Below, in pieces: positions 34,201 to 46,927 of a stretch of DNA of 64,000 nucleotides; the stretch's first letter is position 1; each line of letters opens with the position of its first letter. This stretch comes from Canna indica (taxonomy: Eukaryota > Streptophyta > Magnoliopsida > Zingiberales > Cannaceae), in contig CP136896.1 of the NCBI GenBank assembly GCA_034359265.1, positions 7,409,501 through 7,473,500 on the forward strand, given 5' to 3'. The notes under the pieces were generated by a model. That model was not told the origin of the DNA, searched no databases, and saw nothing but the letters and a program-made list of their open reading frames with translations. The translations under genes and the position numbers were made by a program.

Positions 34201-35094
34201 TCCTCTTAACCCCAGAACATTTCTCGGCGCATGCCAAACCTAAACTGCTTCTATTTTTGCTGGATCAACATTCAAGGTGTCAGCTAAAATCAAATGTCCC
34301 AAGTATTCTATGGAGGTACTCCCGGACACACATTTAGAAGCTTTGGCAGCAAAGTGGTTCGTCTTCAAAATCTGGAGAACACAACACACATGTTCCCGGT
34401 GATCTCCCATTGTTTTGCTATAGACCAAGATGTCTTCGAAGAAAACCAAAACAAATTTGCGCCAGCAAGCTTTGAAGACATTATTCATTGTCTCCTGAAA
34501 AGTGGAGGGTGCGTTCATTAGGCCAAAAGACATGACTAAGAATTCATAATGGCCCTCATGAGTGCGAAATGCCATTTTTGGAACATCAGCTTCATGTACA
34601 CAAATCTGGTGGTAACCGGACAGTAGATCAAGCTTTGAAAAATACTGCACCCCTCCCAATTCATCAAATAACTCGTCAGCCGTCGGGATAGGAAATCTAT
34701 CCTTTGTGGTGACGTACTGCATTTAGAGCCATGTAGTCGACACTAAATCTCCACGTCCCGTCTTTTTTTTTTTACCAGCAATACCGGCAACGAGTAGGGA
34801 CTTGTACTGCTCCGGATAATGCCTTCGTTTAGCATCTGATGAACCCGTCTCTCAATTTTGGCCTTTTGAAAGTAGGGGTATCCATACGGCCTCACGTTGA
34901 CAGGTTGCTGGTGGTCCGATAAATGGATGTGATGGTCTATCTCTCTTGCAGGTAGTAGCCCTTTCGGAGAAAGGAATACCTCCGGGTAGTAGTTAAGAAC
35001 TTGAAGCAGCCCGTCATCCTGACAAACAAATGAATCCTTGCCTGCTATGGTCATCTCCAACTGATATAGTTCAGACACAGCTTGCGTTCCACAC
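31235..35094 (-). pseudogene. Ty3/gypsy pol: RT, RNase H and integrase, broken
   Basis: Reading leftward, RT starts near 35090 with the H-I-H-L-S-D/Q-P-V-N-V-R-P-Y motif. It shifts frame at a T run near 34760, where K-K-K-D-G-x-W is expected, and continues 34722-34240. There the active-site box reads F-F-E-D-I-L-V-Y-S, with Glu for the first catalytic Asp. RNase H follows (E-T-D-A-S-S-V-G-I-G-A-V, 34197-33607). The integrase zinc finger (H-H-C-C type, Y-H-G-S-V-I-G-G-H ... C-Q-V-C) and core start are at 33573-33119. An LTR insertion at 31964-33118 replaces about 60 residues of the core. The end of integrase (S-S-A-Y-H-P-Q-T-D, then F-G-P-Y) continues 31963-31235. Confidence 0.88.
31964..33118 (-). 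mobile_element. Solo LTR, Athila/Tat-like, inside integrase
   Basis: On the minus strand it runs TGGATAAAATATTT to CTCATCAACA. Near its end it contains CTCTGTGGATTCAACGCTACT, which resembles the CCCTGTGGATTCGAC phrase of Athila/Tat-type LTR ends, and it has a TATAAGAGG box mid-way. It cuts the host integrase, and about 60 host codons are missing at the site. No target duplication is seen (TCCCT against TATTT), so a deletion probably accompanied or followed the insertion. It holds no genes. Confidence 0.55.
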
Positions 35095-36890
35095 TGTTGG
35101 CTTAAGATTTTTAACCTTGGTCTTAATCTCGGTTTTGATGATAACAAACATGGAACTAATATTTCATTGAGATATCTTTCAGGTTCCATATCGGTTAGCG
35201 CTCGACGTCCCCAATCAGAAAAATTAAAGAAATCGACAAGGACGCTCATCGACGCTCGGATTCGTCGGGAAGTTAAAGTTTAGGTCTAGGGTGTATAGTT
35301 TATAATACAATCCTCTTTATGATGGAAAGAACCCAAAAACCATCCCCGAATCCCAAAACTTGAAAACTCGAAAATTGCCCTGAAATCACTAAGACTAGGG
35401 AGCTCCTTGGAGGGCTATATGTCCTAGACATTATCTTGACATAAAAAATGGCGGTAATTATTCCTTGGGTAGAAACTAGATAACGAGGTATTTTTAAGGA
35501 TTTTTTGGAAGACTTTAGCCTACCCATACTTGACCTGGGAAGTTAGGAAATTTTTGTTTTCGAAAAATTTGTACTAGACCCCAAAATCTAGATTTTGATT
35601 CTTAAGAATTTTGATTGTTTAGATATTTTTATTGAATCCAAATGGGGGGGGGGGTAATCCTTATATAACATTTATGTTTTAAAGTTATTAACTTAAAGTT
35701 AATAAATGTTATATAACTAGACTTAGTGAAGACGAAACCAGAAAATAAACCAAGAAAAGAAAACTGCCCTGTTGCCCTGCCCAAGTTCGGTCGACCGACC
35801 AAAGGAGAAGGCAGTTCGATCGACCGATCGGTCAACCGAACGATGCCAAAAATTGGCAGTAGCTCGAGCGGTCGACCGATTGGTCGACCGGATTGCAGAT
35901 CGCAAGTCGCGACCCTAGCATCTCTGCTTCGGTCGACCAACCGATCGACCGGGTTGTGGATTGACGATGTCGCATCTCATTCGGTCGACCCGTCGGTCGA
36001 CCGAACATCGCGAATATCTCACAAAAAGCCAGCGATCGATCGATCGACCGACGATCGACCGAACCATCGATCGAGCGTCGGTAATGGTAAAAAATATACC
36101 CGTTGATGCCCTGTTTCAGCTGGGGGGTTATAAATACCCATCCCAATCCTTCTTCAAGCTTTCTAACGATGCTTTCAAGCCTAAAAGAGTGATCCTAAGC
36201 ATTTCTACAAGCCTTCATTGAGCAATCCTTTCAAGAACCCTAGCTTTGATCTACACATCTTGATTTAGCCTTCAAGATTTATCGATTCATCATCTTAAGG
36301 CATTAAGAGACTAGGGAGTGTCTTTTGGAGCTAAGTTCTTAGTGTTTGATTTATTGCTCCAATTGTTATTGTATTTTATTGTTTATTTTATTGAAATTGA
36401 ACTTGTGTAAACCTAGGTTGCTAGGTTTAATTGAGTTGGTGGTTGCCTTGGTGTTAAGGCTTAAACCCACCGTTGTAATCATAGTTTACTAGGTTTAGTT
36501 CTAGTTGTCCCTTAGGTTGAGGTGGGAGAGTGTTCTCGATAGGAAGGCGGGATACTTCCGAGTGTGGAAGTGCCTTCTGTTGGAGAGCGGAGACTTTCCG
36601 GTGAGTCCTCGTTGTAAGGGAAACTCGATATTAATCTAGTAAACCTAGTTTGGAAATCCTAAGCGGGATGCTTAGGTAGTGGAGTAGGCATTGAGGCCGA
36701 ACCACTATAAATTTATGTGTTAGTATTGTTAAATATTCTGTTTGTGCTTAATTGGCTTATTTTTGCTTCCGCATCTAGTCGATAAATAACGATTTGCCTA
36801 AATAACCAAAAATGACTAAAATTAAATTTAGGTTAATAAATTAGTAAACACACTATTCATCCCCCCTCTAGTGGGCCATTTCACCTAACA
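35095..36890 (-). mobile_element. Solo LTR, Sirevirus-like Ty1/copia, with GGTCGACC palindromes
   Basis: It starts TGTTGGCTTAAGATTTTTAA, includes GTTTTGATGATAACAAAC, and ends CCCCTCTAGTGGGCC...CACCTAACA. These ends recall Sirevirus (SIRE/Maximus) LTRs. Flanking 5-mers CACAC (35090-35094) and CACAT (36891-36895) match at four of five positions. At 35785-36085 a dense cluster of GGTCGACCGA and CGATCGATCG palindromes gives spurious open frames rich in Arg, Ser and Asp. Orientation by termini could be plus; I list it within a minus-strand host element. No internal region remains. Confidence 0.72.
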
Positions 36891-39800
36891 CACATCTTTC
36901 TTAAGGCGTTACATTGTAGTGGTTCTATTTTGAGAGACTCCTCCCCCTTCCATGAGTGTCGCTGACCATTGAGCTGGAACTCAAAGTATCATTTTGCAAA
37001 GTTCATGACTACCGAGCCAAGAGTCACTAGCCAAGCGACGCCTAACACGATTTCGGACCCCTTTATCGGCAAAACATAGCATTCAATGGATATAGTAGTT
37101 CCCTAGATGAGTAGTTGTAGATCTTTCACTACTCCTTCACTTCTGATTTTTGCCCCACTGCCAACCATGACTCCGAAAGATGCAGTAGATTCAACTGGTA
37201 GGCCTAAGTACTTCACCACTCTCAGTTGGATGAAGTTGTGGGTATTGTCACCATCCAAAAGTATCTGTACTTCTTTTTCGGCGACCATTCCTTTAAATCT
37301 CAGTGTCATGGGTGAAAGACACCCCGACATAGCATTGAAGGACAACTCCATACGCTCTGACTCCGGAGTGTTGGACTGTGACTCAGGAGCATCGTCTTCT
37401 TCCTCCCCTTCGAGCCCTTCATCAAACATAAACAATTGCAGGGTCTTGCATTTGTGACCCCACGAAAACTTCTCGTCACAATAATAGCATAAGCCCTGCT
37501 CACGCAGTTTTTGAGCTTCAGGGGAGGTAAGTCGTCGAGCTGTTGTCCCCTGATTTCCAGCATTAGTCGTCGACAATTACGACCATCTATGAATGCTTTG
37601 CAGTTTGCCACTCGATTGTATAGCTGAAGCAAACATAGTACCTCTCTGAGGTGTAGGCAGTAGAGGCATCCCTTTTGTATTTGAATTCAAATTGAAAGCT
37701 CGCCTGTCTACATTTATTTTAGCCTCATACCACTTGGCCAACATGATCGCAACATGCATGGTATTAGGCTGAATGGCTAATACCTTTAATATCTGCCCGT
37801 AAGCCCGATATAAAACAATTAATTAGTAAAGTCTCCGGCAAGTTGGTAGTCCGGAGGGCCAAGTCTTCAAAATGGCCTTCATATTCCTCAACAGAAGTTG
37901 TTTGGATCAATTTCGTCAACTAACCTCAGTGGGTTTGAACCGCCGCCGAATCGCCTCTACCAAGTGATGCCAATCCGCAAGCTGTTTCCGGCGCTGCATC
38001 CACCGAAATCATTTCCTCGCCAACCCTTCCATTCGGAACGAGGCCATAGTTGCTCGATGCTGATCCTAAGTTCCGTAAAACTCGAAGAAATCTTCTACAG
38101 CAGCGATCCAATCCTACGCATCCACTCCTGCGAAAATCGGCAGCTCAACCTGTGGCGTTTTAGATGGAAATGGAAAGTCATCTTCCTCATCGACCACCTT
38201 AGACTTCCAACGCGCTGGAGTAAATTTATTATCGCTCGATCCACTTGGATCTGTCATAATTTTCGCCATCTGAACCATCTGTTTGTTAAGAAGCACGATC
38301 TGTGATGACTGTGATACCCGTGATTTTTCCTAATTTAATCGAAATGTTTACAACAGGAAAATGTGGATGTGTGTCGGAGCGGGTAAGAGGAAGTGCCGGA
38401 TAATATGATTTAAGGTGAGGCCTTTGCGCGTGTTAGTATTTTATTTTATGTTTTGGGTATAAGTCGAGTCGAGTTGAGTCCGACGACTCAATCGGAACCC
38501 GATTCCAACGAGTTTTGGTCGAGTTAAGTAGAAGCCGGGGTTGGGTTAAGTTAGGGGTAGAAATGTAAAAAATGAAAATAAATAAATAAAAGATGACTTA
38601 TTGAATGGTGCGGTTGCTAGAACCGCACACATCCAAGAAACCCGACACTCAACAAGGGGGCGACGGGAGTGGTTGCTGCCGGACCAATTGTCGACGCCGG
38701 CGATCATCGGCACAAGTAACGTTAAGGGCGTCTTCTACTTTGCTTTCCCTTGCCGATGAGTGGCTAAATCATTGCCCAAAACTCATAGTTCCTTCTCTTC
38801 CCTTGCCGCCCCGTGTCTTGAAGAACTTGGAGATTTCTTGATGATTTTAATCCCCTCTTCAATGGAATTTGATGATGAATTCTTGTGTTAAATTTGGGGT
38901 TCAATATATACATTATTAAGCGTTGGAAAGTTAATTTTTTTTGGTGGTGGCCGTCTACTGCCATTTGGGTTTATTTTAGTTGGAATTTTTTCTTGATTGT
39001 ACGAATAGCATTCTTAGCAGGTAGATGTTAATCTTAGAGTAATTAGTATGTGTGGATGTGTTAGCAAATGAAGAATCTGAGGAATTGTTTTGAGGTGTCG
39101 CATGCTTCTCAAGTAGTGTACTACAGGTTTTCTTTCTTCTTGTGGCTGCATAGTATAGGTAGATGGTAAATGCAAATATGAAATCAGAAAAGTAATGAGT
39201 TGATTGAGTGGTAACAGTGGGTGGTTGGGAATTGATTTGGATGAAGGAAGAAAACAAGAAGAAGAAGGGTTGGGGGGGGGGGGGGGGGGTTATCAAGGCT
39301 TTAATCTTAAATTTTATTTATGTTATCTTTTGGTTAGTATCTATTGCTAGCGTAATTATAATGGCATGAAAAATTAAACTGTGCTTTAAGCCTTAGTATA
39401 CATTTAAAGTATACTGATTAAGCATCCTTTTGTACTTTTAGAAAAGTTTAAGTGAAGACTCAAGGAATTAGAATACTACGGGATTACTTGTGAAGGGGGG
39501 GGAGGGGGATTGTATCATGTGTATTATCTATAAATTTTAGACTTCCATGTAGAAATCTCTAAATTTAGATATTTCATTCAGTTTGAAAATATTTAAACTA
39601 CACTCTTGTAGAAACAGGCGTTTGGTATTAAATGGTGTAGGGATACTAGTTTATATTAAATGCTTATGGTATTGGTGCATTCATTATTTTTCTTTGTAAT
39701 GTGCTTGTGTTTGTGGATGAGATAGGGGTTCGGTTGGGCTGATCAAGGGAGGTGTGGACCGGGAACCTCGTCAGTGAGCCACGCTGACGACGGACTCGGA

Positions 39801-40611
39801 GTGGCACTGGTTGGAGGATTTTCCCAACCAATTGGGGTTACTAAGGCTAGAGGGCCTGCCTAGCTCAGGAACCATGGGCGGGAAGCTCACTGTGCATGTC
39901 CTAGTGACCGACTCGTATTGTTTGGAAATATGCTTGTATAAATGTGTGGCTTCTTTTCTTTATGGGATATGTATGTATTGGTTTAGAATTACATATATAA
40001 AATGGTTTAATTCCGGATTTAAGAAATTATCTCTGTACTTTGATACTGGTTTGATTATGGCATGGAAATTATCTATTATGTTATTATTATGCATCTTATA
40101 CAACTGTATATTTGTGGACCATGGTAGGCTCAGGACCGAGCCACTCTCGTGACAAGTCAGAATTAGAGTTAGGCTTGTGGTCGGGTTTAGAGAGAGTCAT
40201 GTAGTGAGATTTATTGTTTCTCTTTTCCATTCATTGTTTCAAAATATTCTTTGAAGTTTGTTTCAGTTGGATATGCATGTTTCCGCACTTTCTTTAATAG
40301 TGAATTGGATTATTTCGTTTATATCATTTTATTAGTCATTGGCGTTTTAATAAAATAAAAGTTTGGTTTATCTCTATGGTTTGTGGTTTTGAGTTAGGCT
40401 TCGGGGTATGGTTGTATACCCTGGCCGGTCACACCATTCTAGAATTGGGGTGTGACAATGACACTGTTTGTAGAAGCTTTTGTTGAGCCTCTAATGCTTG
40501 TTGATGGCCGTCAATACTTGTTTGCAGGGATCCCAACAACTGATCATGATGAGAACAAGCTTCTTGAAGAAGTTTTACTAACTCATTCAATGTTTGCGAC
40601 CTTGTTTCCAT
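36891..40611 (-). pseudogene. Ty3/gypsy gag and protease, interrupted
   Basis: Gag starts at 40611 with a Gln/Leu-rich coiled-coil segment. It is cut at 40457 by a solo LTR and resumes at 38310 with a retrotransposon-gag core (E-L-P-I-F-A-G-V-D-A-W-D-W ... W-F-R-W). Stops follow. A zinc knuckle (C-Y-Y-C-D-E-K-F-S-W-G-H-K-C) and retropepsin lie at 37576-37103. The protease active site, normally D-S-G, reads L-L-D-G-D-N-T-H-N-F here, so the D-S/T-G triad is lost. The segment next to 36891 links to RT across the Sirevirus-like LTR. Confidence 0.82.
38311..40457. mobile_element. Solo LTR of family T, TSD ATGAC
   Basis: It runs TGTGATACCCGTG to GGGGTGTGACA, 2147 bp, with a perfect 5-bp duplication ATGAC at 38306-38310 and 40458-40462. 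It splits the gag reading frame of the surrounding gypsy element at exactly those positions. Its last 677 bp match 1-799. G runs occur near 39274 and 39497. Short open frames in it are chance. Confidence 0.93.
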
Positions 40612-40644
40612 TGATCCGATCGCTTAATCGAGCATAGAAAAAGT

Positions 40645-40662
40645 TCAAGATGAAAGCACCAA
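40645..40662 (-). promoter_or_regulatory. Primer-binding site of the Ty3/gypsy element
   Basis: On the minus strand, directly after the 5' LTR end (CCCTAACA), the sequence TTGGTGCTTTCATCTTG follows. A TGG start one base from the LTR is the expected position and form for a tRNA 3'-end match. I do not assign the tRNA. Confidence 0.6.
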
Positions 40663-41112
40663 TGTTAGGGAATGGTTACCTGACTGCCAGCCGATGACTC
40701 CCGGATAGAGATCCAATCAATAAGCTGCAGATCTATAGCTCAAAGTCGATGGAATCACGTCTCGATCTAGACTTCTCCACCGAGAGATGAGAGGAAAAGA
40801 GGAAGGAACGAAGAGGGGGACCGAGAGAGGGAGAGTAGAGAAGACGAAATTAAAGAGGAGATGAAGCTTTATATTCAACTAATTGGATGAGTCAATACAT
40901 GATGTGACCACACTATTTATACATACATTTTACATCTCGTAATCATCGAAACATTGAGGTGCCTTATGAGTACACTTGACACGTGGCAGTGGCTCCCTTG
41001 AGTTCTCTTCTCGAACCCGCGTCGCCCAGGTGTCCTCAATAGCATGAGTTGAGTCACCCACGTCAGCACTTCTCTTTTCTTCTTCACCTATTTTCGATTG
41101 CTTGAACTGACA
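40663..41112 (-). repeat. 5' LTR of the Ty3/gypsy element
   Basis: It starts (plus strand) TGTTAGGGAATGGTTACC and ends GAACTGACA. It pairs with 30799-31234, with an extra GAGGAAGGAACGAAGAGGG-like insertion near 40800. Confidence 0.85.
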
Positions 41113-43705
41113 CTCTGGGAAGATGAGTTTGTAGTGGACATTCAAGGCGATTAGAATCTTATCTATCTCTCGCTATCTATCTCCCACTCGTTCCTAAATC
41201 TTTTTTAAAGAAATCTTATCTCTTTCTCGCTATCGATATCTCACACGTTCATCTCAATTAGCTTCCACGTCATCTCTGTTAAGTTTCAGTTAATAAAAGT
41301 TAGCTTGAGTGTCATTTTTGTACCATTTTCAATAACCTCAAGGGAATTTTAGCTCTAAAGCAATTGATATAGGCATTCTAGTACCTTGGTGAAAACGTCC
41401 TCCCCACCAGTAGATTCAATTTATTTTTTTTAATAATTAGCAGGCCGACGGGCCGACCCGACACGATAAGGGCCTGTCCACTTCAGCACACAATTTTATC
41501 GTGTCGGCCAGCCCGACCCAATAAGCTTATCGGGTTGAACTCCCCGGCCTGAGCACACAATTATTGTGTCATACGTGCTCGTGCTGTGCTCGGCCCAAGC
41601 ACGCAATTATTGGCCCGACACATTAATGGACCACAAGCAAATGTCTACATTACTGTTGTAGAAGGACAAGCTCGGTGATTAAGGTCTCCTAGATCATTGC
41701 CATCAATCCTAATGGTGCTAACGACAAGACCAGCCTGAGAATACCTAGAACTACCATTGACAAAAAGGAGGAGGCTCACGACAGTCGGGGCTTACAAAAG
41801 CAAAGCGATACACCCCTCCTCTCTGCTAGTTCGCGGTGAAGGAGGCCCCCACCGTGTAAGCCCTTCGGTGCAAACTCACCAAAGGTTGCTGTCCACGGGT
41901 CCCCAGCCATCTTGACCACCGTAGTTGGTCCCTCTCCTCCTACCCTCCTCTTAAGCCCAACGGTGCGAACCCACGTTAATCTGTAATCTACTCACTACCA
42001 ACCCAAGGTTGATCCCGGAGGAAAGGAAACTTTCGATACCTTCCACTTCATGTTGAAACTCATACATGCAGAAAATGAAGAAGGCAGGGGGCTTTTATAG
42101 ATCGAGGAAGGGCCACCCCCTTAACCATTGTTCGCCATTTTCCCACTAATGGGACCACGTCCGTCAAACCAACAACGGGCACTCGAGTGCCTTGGAAACT
42201 GACAATCGGATCTTCGGTCATAATTACCTCCTGTCAGGATCAATGACTGCGCAGGTGGCGAGCACACGAAAAAGTGTCCTTTCCCTCCCCACAACGGCAA
42301 CATTTACTATGAAAATTGAAGAGTCGCAAAGCGGCAACACTGATACTCACTGAAGTCTCATGTTCCGTCGCATTAGCCGATGAACCCCATCGATGCTCAT
42401 CTATCAAACCGAGGTTAGGAGCCAGCACACTATTAAGAGCTCGGCATGAAGTTCTCGAACTTCGACCAAGCTCAAGGCCTGTGGATTGAACTAGCACTTT
42501 GGGCCCGATCGGATTTGGCCCAAAAGCGCGCACACTCAAGTCAAACCACACACTACTTAGCTCGGGAACTCCACTTGGCCATACAAGGACATTTACGTCC
42601 TTATTAATTACAAGGGATTCGTCAATTATGAACCTGAAATCTCCCGGATTAGTTTCGACTCATTCTGAGAACATCCCTAGGAGATTCAGGATGACATTAT
42701 CGCTAGACATCCTAGTGTCATACACTATATACAAGCACAACGCACATTAGGTAAAAATTCAACTTCTAATTCCAATCTCCATATCCGCACCTGAAATTCT
42801 TTCTTACTTGAGCGTCGGAGTGTCTTTGCAGGTCCCCCGCATCACCCCGACTTCAGGCGATAACTCAAATAATTTAATAATTTTATTATTCCTGATTGTT
42901 TTCTACATCTTTTATCTCTATATGTTGTTATTAAATTAATTTGGTAATTTTACTTTTCCTTAATTCTTTTCCGTCCCTCTTATATTTTTGTATTTTGATA
43001 TCAAATCCAACTTGGATATCGAATTGGAAAATGTATATAGAAAATTATAACTGGGGGTTCATCATTATATTTATTACCAGTACACATCTTTGTTATTATT
43101 GGTATTCCAAGCATGTAAATACTCTCTATACCTTGAGGAGTATGATTGTTTGATGGGATAAAAAATAATAGGATATGAGATATATTTCAATTTCTTATTT
43201 ATTTAGTGCTTGAATTAGAAAAATATATAATTAATATTATATCTAGTATACATCATATTAAAAAAAAAAAACTTTCAAACATTTTCTCTCATTTGCTATC
43301 GATTATATCATATTCTAAATAGATGATGATAGTGAGCCTTCTTTTTGTCTCGTTCCCTCCCATCATTTAATTCTATAACGAGCTATTCATTTTATAATAT
43401 TTTTTGTTTGATTGGAGAGGCAAAATAGCAAAAAACATTTACCTTCGAAAAGAGACATACGAAGATAAAGGAGAAATTTGAATAAAAGATGGAGTGAGAA
43501 AGAAATCCGCTTATTAAGGATAAAAATTCACAATTTGGATATTTTATTGTATATATGGTGTGTCTCTTTTTTGGCTAATGGGAAAATAGACAAAATTTGT
43601 CAATCATAATAAGTTGTCATCACATTGCATTTCTTGTCATCGCTGCAAGGTCATCAAAAATTATTCCTCTCAAATCATAAAGGAACCAAGAATGTCCTAT
43701 GTTGT
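41113..43705. other. Repeat-rich spacer between the gypsy and copia elements
   Basis: No gene is supported. 41155-41250 holds a degenerate CTATCTATCTC duplication. 41270-41400 matches part of the foldback at 8452-9411. 41440-41650 is a motif tract of GGCCCGACACG words. A minus-strand CTATAAAAG box lies near 42095-42102. 42497-42880 is an LTR-end-like stretch (CTTGAGCGTCGGAGTG) similar to the fragments at 5840-6029 and 7189-8040. 43145-43335 is a copy of the short AT-rich repeat near 4793. Confidence 0.5.
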
Positions 43706-44309
43706 TGTTGTGGTGTCCCACTTAAGTGGTGTGGGATCCACATATGTTTAAAAAAAAGAAATAAAAAAGAGAGAGGAAGAGACACCATTCACGAGCAGCC
43801 GCTCCTCTTCCTCTATTCCAATGAGAGACGCCGCATGTTGCCGCACGCCTCTTTAGCAAAATAATTTGCCCAATCGGATGATCATTTCTTTTTCAATTTT
43901 GATGATTTTCGAATATGTTGTTCTCCTCGACGAGCTCTATAATCTGAACGGTGTTAATTTTTAAAGACTATTATTTTTGTGATTTTCTTTAACCTATCTT
44001 GATTTAATCTTTTCAATCTCCAATTCATTATTGCATATCATTTTTGAGTAATGATTTATTGAATTCGTTGACATGAGATTATGTTGTTTGAGATGAGATT
44101 TGGATTACCTCTAGTTGTGCTAGGGATGAACAGTTGTACCCATTAATCTTATTAGTGGAAGATTTTATCTGGACTAGGTTCCGTGGTTTTTTTCTTAACA
44201 TCGAAGAGTTTTTCACGTAAAAAGTTTTGGTGTTCTTGTGGTTGTGATTCATTATTTTACTGTTCATTATTAATTTTTCACTAAATGAAAAATAGTTTTA
44301 TTCCCAACA
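43706..44309 (+). repeat. 5' LTR of the Ty1/copia element
   Basis: Starts TGTTGTGGTGTCC, ends TTTATTCCCAACA. Pairs with 49967-50570. Confidence 0.93.
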
Positions 44310-46927
44310 ACTGGTATTAGAGTCAGGTTAGATGTTTATTTTTTTGTGCAAATTAAGATGCATGACTCAAACAGTATGTTTAAATTGTCTTCCTCAAATT
44401 ATTCTATTTGGAAGCCAAGGATGAAAGATCTTTTGAATTGCAAAGATCTGTATGATCCCATTGGGGGTGAAAATGATAGACCAGGAAATAAATCTGATAA
44501 GGAATGAGAAAGAATGAACAAAAAGATTATGGGGTACAATTAGACTTTGGATAGATAACAATGTTTATAATCATATGGCTTAAGAGAAAATGATGAATCC
44601 TTATGAAAGAAATTGACAAATTTATATGAAAGAAAATCCTCACAAAATAATACTTTTCTGGTTAGGAAACTTGTTCACTTGAGATTTAAGGATGATAATA
44701 ATATGGCTGAACACTTGAGTAATTTCAAAGATATTGTGAATCGCCTGACTAACTTGAAAGTAGTGTTGCTGTTTGATAGACTTGTTTGCTTCTCGGTACC
44801 TTACCCGACAGTTGTGAAACTCTGGTGGTTGCTTGAGTAATTCAGCTCATGAGGGCAAGTTATCTATGGATGCAGTTTGTGAAAATTTATCAAATGAAGA
44901 AACCAGGAGAAGAGATCAAGGGTATTCTACTCAGTCAAAGGAACTTGTTATTGAAAAGAGTGGCATGAGTAAAACTAGATACTTTCAAAATTGAGACAGG
45001 CAGTCAGACAATCAGGAAAGTCAAGGGGGAGATCCAAGTCAAGAAAGGGCTTTATTTGTTGTCATTGTAGCAAGCTAGGGCATGTGAAAAGATTTTACAA
45101 ACAATTAAAAAGGGAGCAGGCAAAAGAGAGAAAAGAAGAGAAGAAAGAAGATAGAGATACAACTTCAATTGCATTAGATGGTGATGTTGTTATTTATGCC
45201 AAGGACAGTTGTTTACACCTTGATAGCAATTATTCTTCTTGGGTTGTCGATTCTGGTGCATTATATCATGTTTCTATTCGATGTGACTTTTTCACATCTT
45301 ATACAAGTGGTGATTTTGGTCATGTCAGAATGAGAAATGAAGCTCCAGCCAAGGTTGTTGGCATGTGAAAAGTGTGCTGGGATACTGATAACGTGTGCAA
45401 GTTGTGGCTTAATGATGTGAGACATGTTCCTGAGATGCGCCTCAATCTGATCTCTCTTGGCATTCTTGGTGATGAGGGTTGCATCAGCTCCTTTGGCTCC
45501 AAGACATGCATAATTACTAAGGGCAATCTTGTATTTGACAAAAGGGAAGAAACAAGATACGTACTCTCTATTTCTTACAAGCCAAGATATGCAAAAAAGG
45601 GGTGAATATAGTAGGAGATTCTTCATCAGAGATTTGGCATAGGCGGCTTGGTCACCTAAGCGAGAAAGGTCTTGACGTTCTCACTAGGAAGAAATTCCTA
45701 CCCTTGACAGGTATGCATTTGAAACCTTGCACTCATTGTTTGGTTGGTAAACAACATAAAGTTGCATTTCAAAAATCTTATTCTTCTTGAAGATCAAATG
45801 TTCTTGATTCAGTTCATACTGATGTTTGTTTCATGTGTGATAGAACTCTTGGTGGTGCTTTATATTTTATGACCTTTATTGATGATCACTCTAGAAGGTA
45901 TGAGCTTTTGCTTTGAAATCCAAAGATTAGGTGTTGGATGTGTTCAAATACTTCCATGCTAGCATTGAAAGAGAAAAGGGTAGACAGTTGAAGTGTATTT
46001 GTGCAGATAATTGAGGTGAATACAAGGGTCCATTTGAGAGATATTGCAAGGAGCATGACATACAGTTGGAGAAGACAATTCCAAAAATACCTCAATAGAA
46101 TGGAGTTGCTGAGAGGATGAACAAAACCATTGTAGAGAGGATTCGATGTATGCTCTCTTATGCGAAACTTCCTAAATTCTTTTGGGGTGAAGCAATGAGA
46201 ACTGCAATTGACTTAATCAACCTTTCTCCTCCAGTTCCTCTTGATGAAGATATTCCAGAAAGAGTGTGGATGGGGAAAGATGTCGCATATGATCATTTGA
46301 AGGTGTTTGGCTGCAGGACATTTGTTCATGTTCCAAAAGATGAGAGGTCCAAGCTTGACGCTATGACTAGACAGTGCATTTTCTTAGGATATGCACATGA
46401 AGAGTTTGGGTACACACGGTCGGATCCTAGTCATTGAGGATCTTGTGTTCTTAGGATATGCACAAGAAGGTCATCAGAAGCAGGGATGTTGTGTTATTTG
46501 AGAATCAAACCATTGAAGACATTGAGAAGTTAAAACAAGTTAAAGAAAATATGCCAAATTTTACTTTAGAGTCTTCTCGTTCTGAGCAAAGTGACACAAA
46601 TGAACAAGATGTTGATAATGATGATGTACCCATTCTTGATGATGTCAATGCAACTGATGAGGCAATAACTGATCACGCTGAACAATCCCAGTCATCTCCT
46701 ACACCACCAGTTGAAGGTCTGTTGAGAAGATCCACCTGAAACAGAGTTTCTTCTCAAAAATACTCTCCAATGAAATATGTAATGTTCTTTGATGAGGGAG
46801 AACCTGAAAGCAATGAGGAGGCTGTATCAAGTGATCAGAAAAATGAGTGGTTAAATTCTATGCAAGATGAGATGAAGTCCTTGCATGAGAACCACACTTA
46901 TGAGTTGGTGAAGCTGCCTAAGGGAAA

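Larger units (their letters stand above)
30799..41112 (-). mobile_element. Ty3/gypsy LTR retrotransposon, minus strand, carrying three solo LTRs
   Basis: Two related LTRs (30799-31234 and 40663-41112) bracket gag, protease, RT, RNase H and integrase remnants in minus-strand order. Next to the right LTR a primer-binding candidate (TGGTGCTTTCATC on the minus strand) is present; next to the left LTR, GGAGCAGGGAGTAA may be the polypurine tract. Three foreign solo LTRs account for about half the length: 31964-33118, 35095-36890 and 38311-40457. I could not match a 5-bp target duplication (CCCCT against CTCTG). Frameshifts and altered catalytic motifs make it inactive. Confidence 0.88.

Noticed and set aside
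35723..36106. Overlapping open frames rich in Arg-Ser-Asp on both strands
   Set aside because: They are by-products of the GGTCGACC palindrome cluster in a solo LTR; the same words read open on both strands and no domain is present.
38605..38841. Plus-strand frame of 78 codons
   Set aside because: It lies wholly inside the solo LTR 38311-40457 and has no recognisable protein family.
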